A stretch of DNA of 64,000 nt from the NCBI GenBank assembly GCA_003991915.1, contig RQTK01000882.1, positions 7,981 through 71,980 on the forward strand, given 5' to 3'. Shown here one piece after another: positions 22,801 through 34,385 of the stretch. The DNA comes from Elysia chlorotica. Taxonomy: Eukaryota; Mollusca; Gastropoda; Plakobranchidae. The notes below the pieces were generated by a model, which was not told where the DNA came from, did not search any database, and saw nothing but the letters and a program-made list of their open reading frames with translations. The first letter of the stretch is position 1. Every line of letters starts with the position of its first letter. The translations under genes and the position numbers were made by a program.

Positions 22801-25178
22801 GCCTCATTGGACATGAACAAAGAAGATCACAGTGCCATGAATGACAGACTCGCCTCAGATTTCATGGATACTGATGACTTCTACATCCCAGATGATAGTG
22901 GGGCTACATCGTCTCCTACAGCTGTCGAAACTATTTTCCAAAGGCCAATAATCAGGGCAAAGAGAAGCTCCGTGGGGAGAACAATGGCAGAGCGGTTTCG
23001 TAACTTTTGGAATAAAAAACAGGTTGGCCCCAACCTCAAGTCTATATTTTCTAAATCTCCGGCATCAAAAATGTCTACCCCCCTGACAGCGGTGTTAGAC
23101 AGCAGAGCTGTTCATAGCGTTGGCAGTGTAAACTTGTCACCAAACCAGAACACCCTGAATACCACCTCAGCTGCCTCAGTCACATTCCTCACTAACCACA
23201 ATGCTGAAACTGAAAGACTTTCCTCAGCTCCTCCATCCAACACTCCCAACCATTCGTCTCCGCCAGCTGGTACACACCACACTTCTCCTCTTCCATCTCC
23301 ACCATCATCATCATCATCATCAGCTGAGGGAGGTAGTACCAGGCAAATTCAGCACCGCAGTCCCGACCAGAGGGATCTACCAAGACCTGGGCCGCCTACG
23401 TTTGGTAATTGTACTTGCAAATATGTATATGTGAAGCAACTTGGGTGAATTAGGCAAAAGTCAAAAATTTGACTTTTTGATTTCTTCATAGTGTGTTAAC
23501 AAGCTTAAAAGCACCTTGAGAGGTTGAACAATTTATGTCTAGATTTTTAGAAATAGAGATTGTTAAAGCACCTTGAGAGGTTGAACAATTTTTAGAAATA
23601 GAGATTGTTCTTTTTATTTCTATATGAAAAAGATCAATATATATAGTACTTTTTTCAAACATGTTAAAATGCTCTAGTCAAAACCTATATCAGCGACTTG
23701 TGCCCGATTCACCCTGGTTGCTTTACATTTGCTAATATTAAGTGGATTTCTGTTCTTTTACTAATGCTAAGTAGGCGTCTTTAGGGCATCACAGGTCTTG
23801 TCATCACATAAGATCTTCTGAACCTTAAAGACATCAAACTATGAGAGAGCTTTACTTTCCAGCAAAAAGAATTTCCATGAATCTATTCTAAGAATGTTCA
23901 GTAAAAAATTAACCCAACCATAAGGAAACAATGCCGCCTGTTCAGGAAATTGAAACATAGTACAGTTTATATGAATCTCATAAGTTCTAAGCTTCTATGC
24001 TCTACTGAGTTTTCTACCTCTTATTCAATATTGTTACTATGTAATGTGTTCTTTTTAAAATTTAAAAGTTGAATTAGTTTATACCTCTGGCTTTCTCTAA
24101 ACAGAGATTTATAACTTTTATTTATTTTCTCCCCTAGATACACCGACTGTAGAGCAAGGTGAGACAGCCAGACGCACGTCTTCCAGGCTCTCCACGCTGA
24201 GCTCCAGTCTTCACTCACCTTCGTCACTGGTGAAGCGTTTGCCGCCAGCGTCACAATTTAGGGCAAGTTTTTTTTTCTACCTTTATTTTTTATTGTCCTA
24301 CTCGGTGATGTCAAATATTCATAAATTTACGGATTTTCAGTTTAAAAAAAAAGCTGACATATCAGAGTTCAGTAGAAGTATGTCAAGAGGTACTATCTTG
24401 TGATTCAATATAGAATGTAATTTGTTTATGTGTAAAAGATGAGTAAAAAAAAATTGATGCAGTTGGCATCACTGCTTATTTTTCTGATATAGTGATGGTG
24501 ATGATTCTTATTTTAAGATCTTTCAAACTTTAAAATATGAATATGTAGTAGTTTAAAATGGATATTGTCTGACATACTAGTGACTTCTATACTACCCTCT
24601 ATCAAAATGGCTTTTCACAAGTATCAATACTATCATAGTGCTCCTTGGTATTTCAGGTGGAAAAAAAAAATTTAGAATAAATCGTGGGCTTGGAGGCAAA
24701 ATATTGTAATTTATCCCATTTAACCCTTTGCAGTAACAGTTATATGCCTCTCAACCCGGGAAACTTAAAGCTTTCCAAATTATGATTCTCTTATAAATGG
24801 AAACTATTTAGTTTGCTGCAAGTATCAACTGTGCTTCCCTCATTCCAGGCTCTTCACACCCAGCTTGGGGACAGTCTGGAGGTGACAGTGGACATGGGTG
24901 AGCTGGCTGACCACTCAGCAGCCGGCCTCGTGAACTGGACAGATGGCCGCTTGACCCACACAGTGACCGCGTGTAGCCGGGCTGTGGCTGCCCGCGCCGG
25001 GGCCCTTCTCACTGCAGGCTGTGCAGACTACCTGGAGAACAAAGGTGAGCAGCTGGTCAGAACAAAGGTGAGCAGCTGGTCAGAACAAAGGTGAGCAGCT
25101 GATCACTTGCGTCCAGTGGGAGTTGGGTTAAGTTGCATGCTATATTGTACCATCAGTAGTACATGTAGTAGTAATAGT

Positions 25179-25210
<32 letters not shown>

Positions 25211-28200
25211 TAGTAGTAGTAGTCGTTGTCGTCCCTAGCATTAAAGTTTTGTAACTAATGTCGTTGGATAAGTTGATTTTCCAATCCATCTTGAATTCCT
25301 CATTCCTACAATTCAACTGTCTAAGATTAGAAGTGTGAACGCAAGTTCAAGCGTTTCATGGGCTTTGTCAACTCGGTTCCAAGAGCTTAGAAATAGAAGT
25401 GGAGGGGGGGGGGGGGGGGGGGGGTACAGACCGCGCTGGTACTGCAAGGGGAATGCTGGCCACATGTCCCTGACACAAAATGACTGAGTTGCTGACCAAA
25501 CGTTTAAACAGCGCCAAATAAAAAAACACCTTCCCCTTTCCTCAGCTGTTCAGTAAGCTAGCCCTAACACTAGCACACACCAACACCTTTGTCCGATAGA
25601 TCATAGGTATACATCACTTGATGTGATTACTGACTAGAGACTAATAATTTCTTCGCTCTTTTCTCAGACCCGTAAATTATTAGACAATTTCGACGATCAA
25701 TACTTTTCCTACCTGATTTCTGAGATGTTTTCCGATCCATTATCCGACCTGAGGGAAACAGTCGGAATTTCCGACAATGAATTTTTCTCCATGAAAATTA
25801 AAGTCGTATTTGTGTATGTATTTCGTTTTGGAGACCATTTTATCAGGGCGTATTAATTTTAAGGAAAAACTTACAGTTCCCCCTTTTTTTAAAAAATATT
25901 TGAGGCAACACATACTAGAATACATTGTGGACGGATCACAAGACACAGTGAGGGGAGTCTTGGACTTATGTCTCAGCAAGACACATTATATACTGACACC
26001 AAAACAACCAGTAGGATTCAAAATGAGGCAAATGAATTTGTTGTGGGTTGTGGGTCTCAAATTGGGGACCTCCCAAACCTAGAGTTTGTTAAGATGCTGA
26101 GTTCATCCCCGGCGCGAACAACTGTTTCTTTACTTTACTGTATATAATATATATGTATCAATGTGTGTACCCTGCAGGCGGTCCATTGGAACCTCCTGAA
26201 GTCCTCATAACCCTAGCGGGAGGGAGGTTTGAACCTAGCGTTCAGGCCATCCTACACGTGGTCGCCCCTGCACCGCCCGGCACTCCTCCGTCACGGCGCA
26301 GGAACCAGCAGGCCAGGCGCAGGGAGACGACCAGAGACGAGGAGGTGGCCAGGTCTCTGCTCCTACAGGTCTACACAAACTGCCTGAGGTACGCAGAGGG
26401 CAGGCTTCGTCTCGGCAGTGTAGCTCTTCCTCTCATCGGATTGGGTAAGGATTCTCACTGTGTAGTTTTGTGCTCATCAGTAGACCTGCATGTGTGCCAA
26501 CAATCATCGGATTTCCGATAATTATTGCCCGTCAGTTAATTTTTACTGCAAAAATGTGAGTTTGGTCAATTTGTCTGCATCTCGACAATCCTCCACTTTA
26601 CCTGCAACTAACAGTCAAAGTGCCTACAGTCGATCCTAGGATTGCCAGCGATAGTCAGCAAATTCAGTCTCTTGCCGACAAATTTTGTCGGAAAATTATT
26701 TTAGCTCAACCTGCGTCATTGGGAATCTCCGCTGTGATTGAAACTCTCTACACTGTTATGAAACCAAGAAGTGTATCAATTCTAAATTTAAATTGAGCAT
26801 GCGCATTTCAATAACTTTTGTTTTAACCAAGTTTCATTTTTCATTTTCTCTTGTTTTTGCTCAACAATGCTACATTCAAGTCCGTTGGAACCCGTTTTCT
26901 CACATTTGTTTATCTCTTTTTTCAAGATTAGCTTTCCTATACATTGTACCCTTAAGTCTTAACCTCCATTTGACAAACTTTCATGAAATTTGATCCTGCC
27001 ATACAGGTCTTGCAACCTTAAATGCTTGTAGCCATGCCCTAGATCTAAATTTGAAAGTTTCTGGGCTGAATTCACTAGTCTGATGACGTCACACTCCAGT
27101 GTTCAGCCAGGATTGCCCAATAATTTTGGATCTGTCAAGATGTAGAATCTAGATTAGTTAGTCTACCTAAACCTTTTTTATCTGCCTCTCTCTCTCTTCC
27201 TATCCCACCCCCCCTCTCTATAGCCTTTATGGTGCTGATGTGGGACGTAACTTCAACTACTTCTTCTCTCTGTCTCTTTCTTTCTCTCTCACTCTCTCTC
27301 TACAAATAATTATCTTCTTCTTGTCTCTCTTTCACTCATAATACAAGTCATAATGTATGATGTCATATTTTTAACAGATTCCTGTTTACAATTTTAAGAG
27401 CTTTAAAATCAGAAAACAAATTCCAATCAGTTGACTTTTAAATTTTCACTTAAATGCCTATTCTGTAAAAAGTGTCCTCTTTTCATTTGAAGAAGGAAAA
27501 GATATGCCACAGTGATGTATGCGTTTGCTCAAAAAAGTTCAGACAATTTGGTTAGGGCTCACATGCAAGTCTATCCTGACTGTTTGTTTCTAAAAGAACT
27601 TTTGAGGTTACTTCAGTGAGCAAATGGTTGTGCAGCCAACCTGATTGAATGGTTTAGACTGGACAGCCCAACCCTGATAAGATTGGCATAGGAGAGACCT
27701 GTCTAGCGTTAACAATGACTATCCTGTCATGGGTGGAACTGAACTGAACTTTAGTCAATGTGGTTGAAAACACAACCAAGACAAAAGATAACTGTCCCTC
27801 CTGTCATTTTTGGTAAAGATAGTATTCAGAAACTTGTCAATGATTTTGACAACAAACATTCTCTCTTTTTATAACATTGCAAAACTTTATTAAAAAAACC
27901 CAAACGAAACAAGCTGAAAACATACCAGGCTTTTTTGTAGTTGATAGTTTTTTTTATTGCACTTACCACTACCAGTGACGTATACCTGTTGGCTTTACTT
28001 CGCAAGATCAACATTCTTGTCTTATTTATTTCAAAACACTTAACATATACTGTCAAATCCCACACTTGGCTTTTTTGGCTACAACTTGCAAGCTCACCAA
28101 TATTATCTTTTATTTTAAAATTTTTCTTTATTCTGCTCTCTCAAATAAATAAAAAAAACTACTAAAGTACATGTGAAGCCAATTATCCATGAATTTAGGA

Positions 28201-28754
28201 ATTTTCAGTAAAGAAAAGAAGTTAGCAGATCAGAGTTCAGTAAAGGTCCACTAAGACTGAAGAGTTTATGGCTTGTGATTTAATAATTATGATATAGGTT
28301 TATTTTAGTTCAGTAAAACATATTGATCCAATTTGCATCACTGCTGTCGTAATTCCACTTTCCAGGCAATTTCTCCATGGAGACGTGCGTCCAGGGCTTC
28401 CTCGACTCTCTCCTGTTGTTCCTGCATGAGCACGGGTTCCCAGCCAACCTCAGCCCTCCGATCAATCTCTCGTCTGTCTATCTGGTCATCCCTGACGCAA
28501 GAACCACGGACTCCGCCGCGGAATATCTACGGTCCTGTCTCAATAATGTCTCGAGTCAGGAGGCATTTTTATTGGCTGTATCTAGGGCGTCGGATCGGTA
28601 CTACAGGTCCAACGAACTCAAGCGTTCCCAGAGTGTAGTCAGTGAAACAACTTCGCAGTCACCGTCCGCATCAGAGACTGAAACAGAAGAGAGGCGGGAG
28701 CAAGGGAAGAGAACTCTATCTGGCCGACCCAGGGTAAAGCGACCCAGATTGTAG
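19838..28754 (+). CDS. large disordered protein with C-terminal degenerate macro domain
   Basis: Six exons join in phase: 19838-19893, 21219-23404, 24138-24262, 24849-25044, 26178-26444, 28366-28754 (1072 codons). An in-frame TGA at 19823 fixes the start. The protein begins MGNNPSQ, which fits the N-myristoylation rule (Gly2, Ser6). Residues about 19-789 are low-complexity, Ser/Glu/Lys-rich, with acidic patches (SSESEED), basic NLS-like stretches (SKRIKLRTK, SRRKIPK), and two blocks less disordered than the rest, near 461-485 and 605-640 (MAERFRNFWNKK). Residues about 792-1002 have a macro-domain outline: LGDSLEV, GLVNWTDGRL, CADYL, VLITLAGGRF, AILHVVAP, LLLQVYTNCLRYAE, ALPLIGLG, FLDSLLLFL, SVYLVIPDAR. 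The Gly-rich ADP-ribose loop after VNxxN is absent, so catalysis is doubtful. The tail is basic (GRPRVKRPRL). Intron 3 uses a GC donor. I do not recognise an established orthologue. Confidence 0.85.
20597..20820 (+). mobile_element. SINE, nearly full length, in intron 1 of the macro-domain gene
   Basis: B-box region GTGGTTCGAGCCCTGG, then CCCTACTGGTTGGGTCGGTG, TAATGTGATCGGCTGAGACA, TTGTCAGACAGCAGTC and the end GATGTTGGACATTAAA with a CAACTCAACTCAAC tail. Same strand as the host gene. The A-box half is eroded. Confidence 0.88.
23431..23726. mobile_element. MITE family copy 1, 26 bp inside intron 2
   Basis: Terminal inverted repeats: GTGAAGCAACTTGGGTGAAT at the left, and the reverse complement of GATTCACCCTGGTTGCTTTAC at the right, extending to GGGCACAAGTC. 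The copies at 37209 and 57565 share the same ends and interior. This copy has an internal duplication: GCACCTTGAGAGGTTGAACA plus AGAAATAGAGATTGTT occurs at 23511 and again at 23568. Its left end supplies the TGA (23446-23448) that ends reading if intron 2 is retained. Confidence 0.85.
24320..24478 (+). repeat. intronic duplicated segment, copy 1 (intron 3)
   Basis: Shares order and words with 28188-28348: GGATTTTCAGT.., TCAGAGTTCAGTA, CTTGTGATT, then TTGATSCARTTKGCATCACT. About 155 bp, diverged, same orientation. Both copies are in introns of the macro-domain gene. Confidence 0.65.
25041..25103 (+). promoter_or_regulatory. tandemly triplicated splice donor of exon 4
   Basis: A 23-bp unit AACAAAGGTGAGCAGCTGGT plus CAG is repeated, so three identical AAAG|GTGAGC donors stand at 25045, 25068 and 25091. 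Only the first keeps frame with exon 5; the others add 23 or 46 nt and shift the frame. Confidence 0.85.
25171..25424. repeat. (AGC/AGT)n microsatellite (25171-25222) and G-run (25404-25424)
   Basis: CAG triplets followed by TAG triplets, then 180 bp further a run of about 21 consecutive G, in intron 4 of the macro-domain gene. Confidence 0.93.
25915..26075 (-). mobile_element. degenerate SINE in intron 4
   Basis: Inverted and heavily diverged body: ATTGTGGACGGATCACAAGA, CTTATGTCTCAGCAAGACAC, ATACTGACACCAAAACAACC, then GGGTCTCAAATTGGGGACCT as the worn tRNA-like head. Confidence 0.65.
26500..28187. other. intron 5 of the macro-domain gene; SINE end fragment, no other gene
   Basis: Long intron. 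Contains a SINE 3'-end scrap at 27219-27258 (TATAGCCTTTATGGTGCTGA, GGGACGTAACTTCAAC) between short CT-rich runs. No coding frame supported on either strand. Confidence 0.55.
28188..28348 (+). repeat. intronic duplicated segment, copy 2 (intron 5)
   Basis: Partner of 24320-24478. It ends only about 18 bp before the acceptor of the last exon. Confidence 0.65.
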
Positions 28755-29013
28755 TTGGGGCGATTCTTGACCCCAATGAATGGTGATGTCTGGTAGATTA
28801 TGAGTGAATTGATAGCAAACCGTATGGGTTTTATCTGTCAATACTACTATGCCTCTCCTACCCTGTTTATTTAAAAAAGCAAAAAGTGTTGAAGTGAAGC
28901 ACTACTGAGCCTAGTAAGATTTTTATTTTTAATTATTATTCTGTGGGTAAGGCAAATAATATCAGACTGTTTAGCTCCAGCATTTAAATTATTTTTTGGT
29001 TGTATGTCTTATT

Positions 29014-29019
29014 AATAAA
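29014..29019 (+). terminator. candidate polyadenylation signal of the macro-domain gene
   Basis: First AATAAA after the stop codon, 260 nt downstream, in AT-rich sequence. Later AATAAA hexamers exist (for example near 29566 and 31675), so the site used is not certain. Confidence 0.35.
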
Positions 29020-31744
29020 ATAATAACAGTACATAGTACAAGTTTGAATTCCTTCAGTGTTACAGTGGAGTCTGCTTGAGAACAGCCTAAAAGTTGATTG
29101 TCATCCTTAGTATATATATTAAACAGTGAAGGAAGAGTTAAAAACAAAAGGAAAGAAATTTGTGCCTCTAAAGTAGTTTATAAAAAATATAGTTTATCGT
29201 AAACAGGATTTATATTATTAAGTGGATTCCACTGTATTTCCCTTCTATAAATTTGATAAGATAAAAATCTTCAAAATACTGTGCCTGAGAGAATAATTTT
29301 TGCTTTAATATAACTGTCCATTACATTTTGTTGTGCTAGATAACTCTTTTTTTATGATACATAGCTTAACTTGTTTTTTCAACACATAATCAGTATTAAA
29401 AAAATATGCTACGGTATTTGTTGCCTTTACCAAGATTAGAGGTTGATATGAGGAGATTTTTGTTTGGGGGGGGGTTGTATCATATCAAAAACTTTCAAAA
29501 CTTTAAAATCTAACATCCTTTGGAACATTAAAAGACATTTAAGAAATTATGTCCTGAAGATAAAATAATAAACGTTTTTTTTTAAATAAAACTTCCTTAG
29601 AAAAATTGATATATAGAAAAATTAAGATTTTTATTTGAGTTGAAAAGAAAGAAAGGAGTCTGTAAGCATAGGCCTTGTTTCTCTAAACTAGATTAAGAAA
29701 TCTATGGTGCCAAAGAAGGAGCCAGAAGAAATTAATGTTCTTCATGGTCTAATCCATTTTTGTTTTGTTTTTGAGATGTTAAGCAATGAAGATTCTTTTT
29801 CTCAGTTTCGCAGTGTTAAAGTAGCATATGTTATATCACAAGTTAAATATTAATTGTGATTTTGAATAGGGCTTTTTTTTTAAATAAATCAGTAGGAATT
29901 GACTAAAACCACATTTAGAACAGCTTAAATTTTAATGGTAATCCATTTCTTGAGGCAGAGGGATGACTGGCTTGAATCCAAATTATGATATACATGTAGT
30001 TTGGAGTTGCTAAACCAAGACAACATCAAATGCTCTGAACCAGAATTCATAAACATTGTATATTCATTATTACTAGATGTTTGTTGTTCTTTCCATCTGT
30101 GCTCCAGAGTTTTTCATTTTTCAGAATGCTAAAATACATGTACATATAAACATGTATCTACACAATCATTTGTTTTACCCATCTTTCTCTAGTACTTCAT
30201 CTATGAGCTTTAATTCAACACCTTCCATTTCCATGGTGAACAACTGACTAGCATTTTGTTGCAATACTGATAACAATTTTTATACTGATTGAGCTGGAGT
30301 GTTGTGGCTATGACTATGAGATCTTAGTTTTAAATTAAAGTTTCATCTTAATTTTTAATAAGCTATTTTGTAACTGAGGTTTCGAGTAGACATCTTTCTT
30401 CTTTGCATTTTTAATTCCTATGCTTTGAATATCTAACTTCCAAAGTTTTAATGATGCCAGTGCTGTTTGTTGAATATTTTACCACTGAATCAAATATTTT
30501 ATTTCCAGTTTAAATATTTTAAAGCTTTGTGTCAGAAATGTCAACAAATTTTTCTTTCGATTTCCTTTTTTATTACCTAATGTTTTGTTGGGTTTTTCTC
30601 CTCTTTCGTATTTACATATTGCTATATGTGGGTGAAAAAAAAAAATCTTTTTTTTTTTTTACCTATTACAAACAACTAAAATGTTTGTCGCTGGCAAATC
30701 AGATGGAGCGAAGGGTTGTCTAGTCGCACACTCCCAAGCTTTTTGTCAAATGATTGCAGCTTCAATGCGTTTTTAAAATGCTTATAATTATTTTTGTACC
30801 TATGAATGACATATCTGAATTTTTAAAAAAGTTTTTTTGTCACAAAGGAGATGAAAATGGCAGATTTGTTTTGTATTAAACAATTGCTATAAATATACAA
30901 CCTCTAACGTTTGGCCTTATTTTTATCAACATGGGCATGTACAATGATCAGCACCAGGGCTCAACGGCCAATGCTGACAATTATATAAAAAAAATACAAA
31001 AATATTGGTTAACATACAATAACATGCAAAGACCTGTGTACGTCTATGATTCATTGATTGCAAGATTTTTGAAGAAAGCTTCCTGTGTAGTTGGTGATAG
31101 TGGTGTTATTGTCGTTTTTTTTTCTTTTTCTTCTCCCCTCTCTACCTGGTATTTCTGTTATAGGCCTACTACATTTTTGAAGAAAAAGTATGACCCTAAT
31201 TAACAGGAGAGAAGTACTTTCCACCAGGAAAAAACACCTGCTCAATATATGAAAGTAAAAAAAGAATCCATGTTTCATCGAGAGTTTATCCTTAAATTTA
31301 AAGTTTATGCACGCTACTTCTCAACTTTTGCCATTTTAGTCTTTAAAAAAATTCTGAACCGCAGAACTTTTCAAATATTATGCATGAAGCTCTTAAATAT
31401 GTTTTTCGTTTAAGGGGTAGGGTATTATGTAACATTTACATATTCAACAGTCGAAACTTCTTAAATATATTATTTCTTCCCATGTGCTTCATAAATAACC
31501 AACTTCAGAAAATCTCAAGTAATCGAATTTTAATCATTAAGTCAGTAATGAATTTAAGATATAAACATGAAAAAAATAACGTCTTCAGAAGAATGCTTTA
31601 TAAATGCTATTCAAGTATTGTAAGTAAAAAAAAAAGTAAAGCAATGAACAAATCTGTTGAAATTGCAAGTCAATAAAATTCTGAAAACTAGAAAGGTAGA
31701 TGAAATTGTACCTTTAAACAATATAAACTGTTGAGCTATCAACT
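29020..31744. other. gene-free AT-rich region or long 3' UTR
   Basis: No supported coding frame on either strand. Short open frames near 30529, 30931 and 31380 have AT-driven composition and no motifs. Could be a long 3' UTR of the gene ending at 28754. Confidence 0.5.
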
Positions 31745-32545
31745 CTTTGTTTTTATATAAGATGGTCTGGCAGAGCCATACACTAGGCTGCCGTAATCGA
31801 GTTTATCCGAGAGCGATAGTGGTAGAGGAGGAACTCTATTTGATCACCACTTGGTCCCGGATCAGGTTTTAATAAGATTAAGTGCTCTTCAAAACTTTTT
31901 TTCTGATATTTCTGGTCGAGAATAAAGAAGACTTTTTTTGTGAAATATAAAACCTAAAAAAAGTTGCTTCTTCTCCTACAGGAATTCTTTGACAGCAGTC
32001 TATGTAGAGATCAGGATCCCGATGAAAATTTTTTTTATTACAAAAATGAACCGCTATCGTTTGCTGAGGGGAGAATTTGAAACCGTTTGTGTCTGCCTAT
32101 TTCTGAAGAGCCTTGAGCTGCAGTTAGAGTTGTTTAGAATTGAAGAGGCTCTGTAGCAGACGACAAAGTTGTCGACATGCAACAAGCAGCTTACATTGAT
32201 TTTTAGTCTCAGTTATAGAATTTATTTGAATGCCGAAAAGAATTGTTGAGACAACGTTGCCCTAAGCAACTCCTTGCTCCTGCTCGAAAGAGTCAGACAG
32301 AGAGGATCCAACCTTAACTTGGAACTGTCGATTAGCTGTGGAATTTTTAATGAAGATTGGTAGGTTGCCCTGGAATCCCATATTTTTAAGGTTTTTAAGT
32401 ATGCCATACTTCCAGGATGTGTCAAAAGCCTTTTTTAGGTAAAAGAAGACAGCGGCCATGTGTTGGTTAATGATAAAAGCTTCTGTAATAAATGTTTCAA
32501 GGCGGACCAAGTGATCTGTAGTAGTACTAGTACGTCTTTTTTGCT
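31745..32545 (-). pseudogene. jockey/Nimbus-type LINE reverse transcriptase relic
   Basis: Minus-strand reading from about 32530 gives LVRLETFITEAFI, then AAVFFYLKKAFDTSWKYGIL, KNLKNMGFQGNLPIFIKN, RQFQVKVGSSLSD, EQGVAQGNVVSTILF. These are the RT fingers, motif A and motif B (normally GVPQGSVLS). The motif A aspartate (FFDLEKAYDT in active relatives) is Tyr here, and several frameshifts follow toward 31745. Dead element; no open continuation to a YADD box was seen. Confidence 0.82.
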
Positions 32546-33382
32546 ATAAATCCACACTGAAAGTTGGACAAGAGATTATTAACTTCCAAATGCCAAAATA
32601 GTCGTTTGGGAATAAATAATCTTTTATCCAGGACTTCTGTCTCAGTCAATCACATTAAACTGTCACCGAAGGTCTAGACCATGATCTTGGGTGTAAAGTA
32701 CAACAATAAACAAATAACAACTTGTTGCTGCAAGGAAAGAAGATACTTCTTATATTTCCACAGTGAACATTGGAATTTATGACAAAGTTAATTCCAATGG
32801 AAATATACATGTAATCACAACAGTGTAGTATAAGGTTACAGAATAGTCAAAAGGTAAGTAGCCAGTGGTAAAATTACAATTTAAACATTGCAAAGAATTT
32901 AAAACTTAAAGTACTACAAAGGTATAGAAATAAACAATTTATCATAAAAACCAGTAATAACAGTGTAAAATGCACAGCCAAATCAATTTTTTTAATTTTA
33001 AAAGAGTAGTTTTCCACACTATATTACAGTAGTCCCCATTTTTAACGACATCTTGAATAAAGAAAACTGTTGGAATAACGAGAAGGTTGAGAATAGATAT
33101 CCTCTAAATAAATTTTCAACACATGATGGAAAAGCAACTGAGAAAGGTGCCAAATAGTAATCGTCTCATTCTGGCACCTCAAAGCTGTACAGTGCAGTCC
33201 AGTCACTCTCCCCACACCTCACTGCCATCACTGACATTAGTAAAGACCCCATCTTCCCCTCAAGGCAGCTAACTCCTGTTCTATTATCAACGTAAACAAA
33301 GCTGTGACGTGCAATGCTACACTGTGGAACAGCCAAGCCCATCCCTAGTAGTAGTACTGTTTTATAATTGCTAATTCACTAT

Positions 33383-33422
<40 letters not shown>

Positions 33423-34124
33423 GGTTTTTTTTTAAATTCTATAGCTCTCTCTCCCTCTCTCAGGGTTTAACTTCTCCTACGTTCCCCTGAGGGATCCTGT
33501 ACAGCGACACTATGTATATGGGTCTGTACAATTAAATAATACTGTTAAGTTTTATCCCCTAGCATCACCCTCTCATGACACTCATAAATTTAATTAAACT
33601 TAAAGTAGTACTTATGTAAATCGCTATTCTGGTAAAAAGTAAAACAAACAGAAACAAGAAGACATGTGGCATGTGTGGAAGATCAGAGTCTATCGCCTCG
33701 CATCAAAACGAGGGAAATAGGGGGAGAGCACTTGAGAAACCATGGTAACATTTTCTTTCTCTCATTTTGGGAATAACGAGAACCCTTGCTATAAAGAGAG
33801 ACATTAAGAAATACAAGAAATCTCGTCATTATCGAGTTTTACTGAAGTAATATTCGATTGTTAAAAAAGAACACAAAAAACATTTGCACTACTTAAAAGG
33901 TCATTCAAATAAAATTATTACAATACTGTTAGATTCTAACATAAATTACCAAACACTTAAGATGAATTGTCTTTAAGAAGTTAACCAACGAATTTTTGTA
34001 TTCCAAGATAAGAGCAAGATATAAAAGGTATTGGAGTATGCTGACTGCAAATTTAACTATTTTAAGGAGCAAAATAATATTATTATGTAAATCCACTTTA
34101 AAAGTTTACATTGCACAAAGGGGG
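32546..34124. other. gene-free region with (CT)n microsatellite
   Basis: AT-rich, no coding frame. A pure CT run of about 30 bp lies at 33385-33414. Confidence 0.5.
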
Positions 34125-34385
34125 GAGAGTTGAGATAGTTTAACGTCCAATGCCAGCACTAATAGGCTGTATTGCGGACGGGCCACAAGACTGACGTCTG
34201 ACAATTTTATGTACTGCCACACACAAGACAGAACGGGGATACTATGACTCCTGTCTCAGCCAGTCACATTATACTGACACCGACTCATCCAGTTACTGGG
34301 GACGATATCTTACAAATAAATCTGCCAATCATGGGATTCGAACCGACAACCTCCCGATCTGGAGACTATAGGCACGAAGGGGACA
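34125..34385 (-). mobile_element. SINE, near full length
   Basis: Inverted copy: TTTAACGTCCAATGCCAGCA, GTATTGCGGACGGGCCACAA, TGACGTCTGACAATTTTATG, GACTCCTGTCTCAGCCAGTC, ATACTGACACCGACTCATCC, then a tRNA-like head on the minus strand with B box GGTTCGAATCCC. The head differs from the 51774/63619 type (subfamily or composite). Confidence 0.85.
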
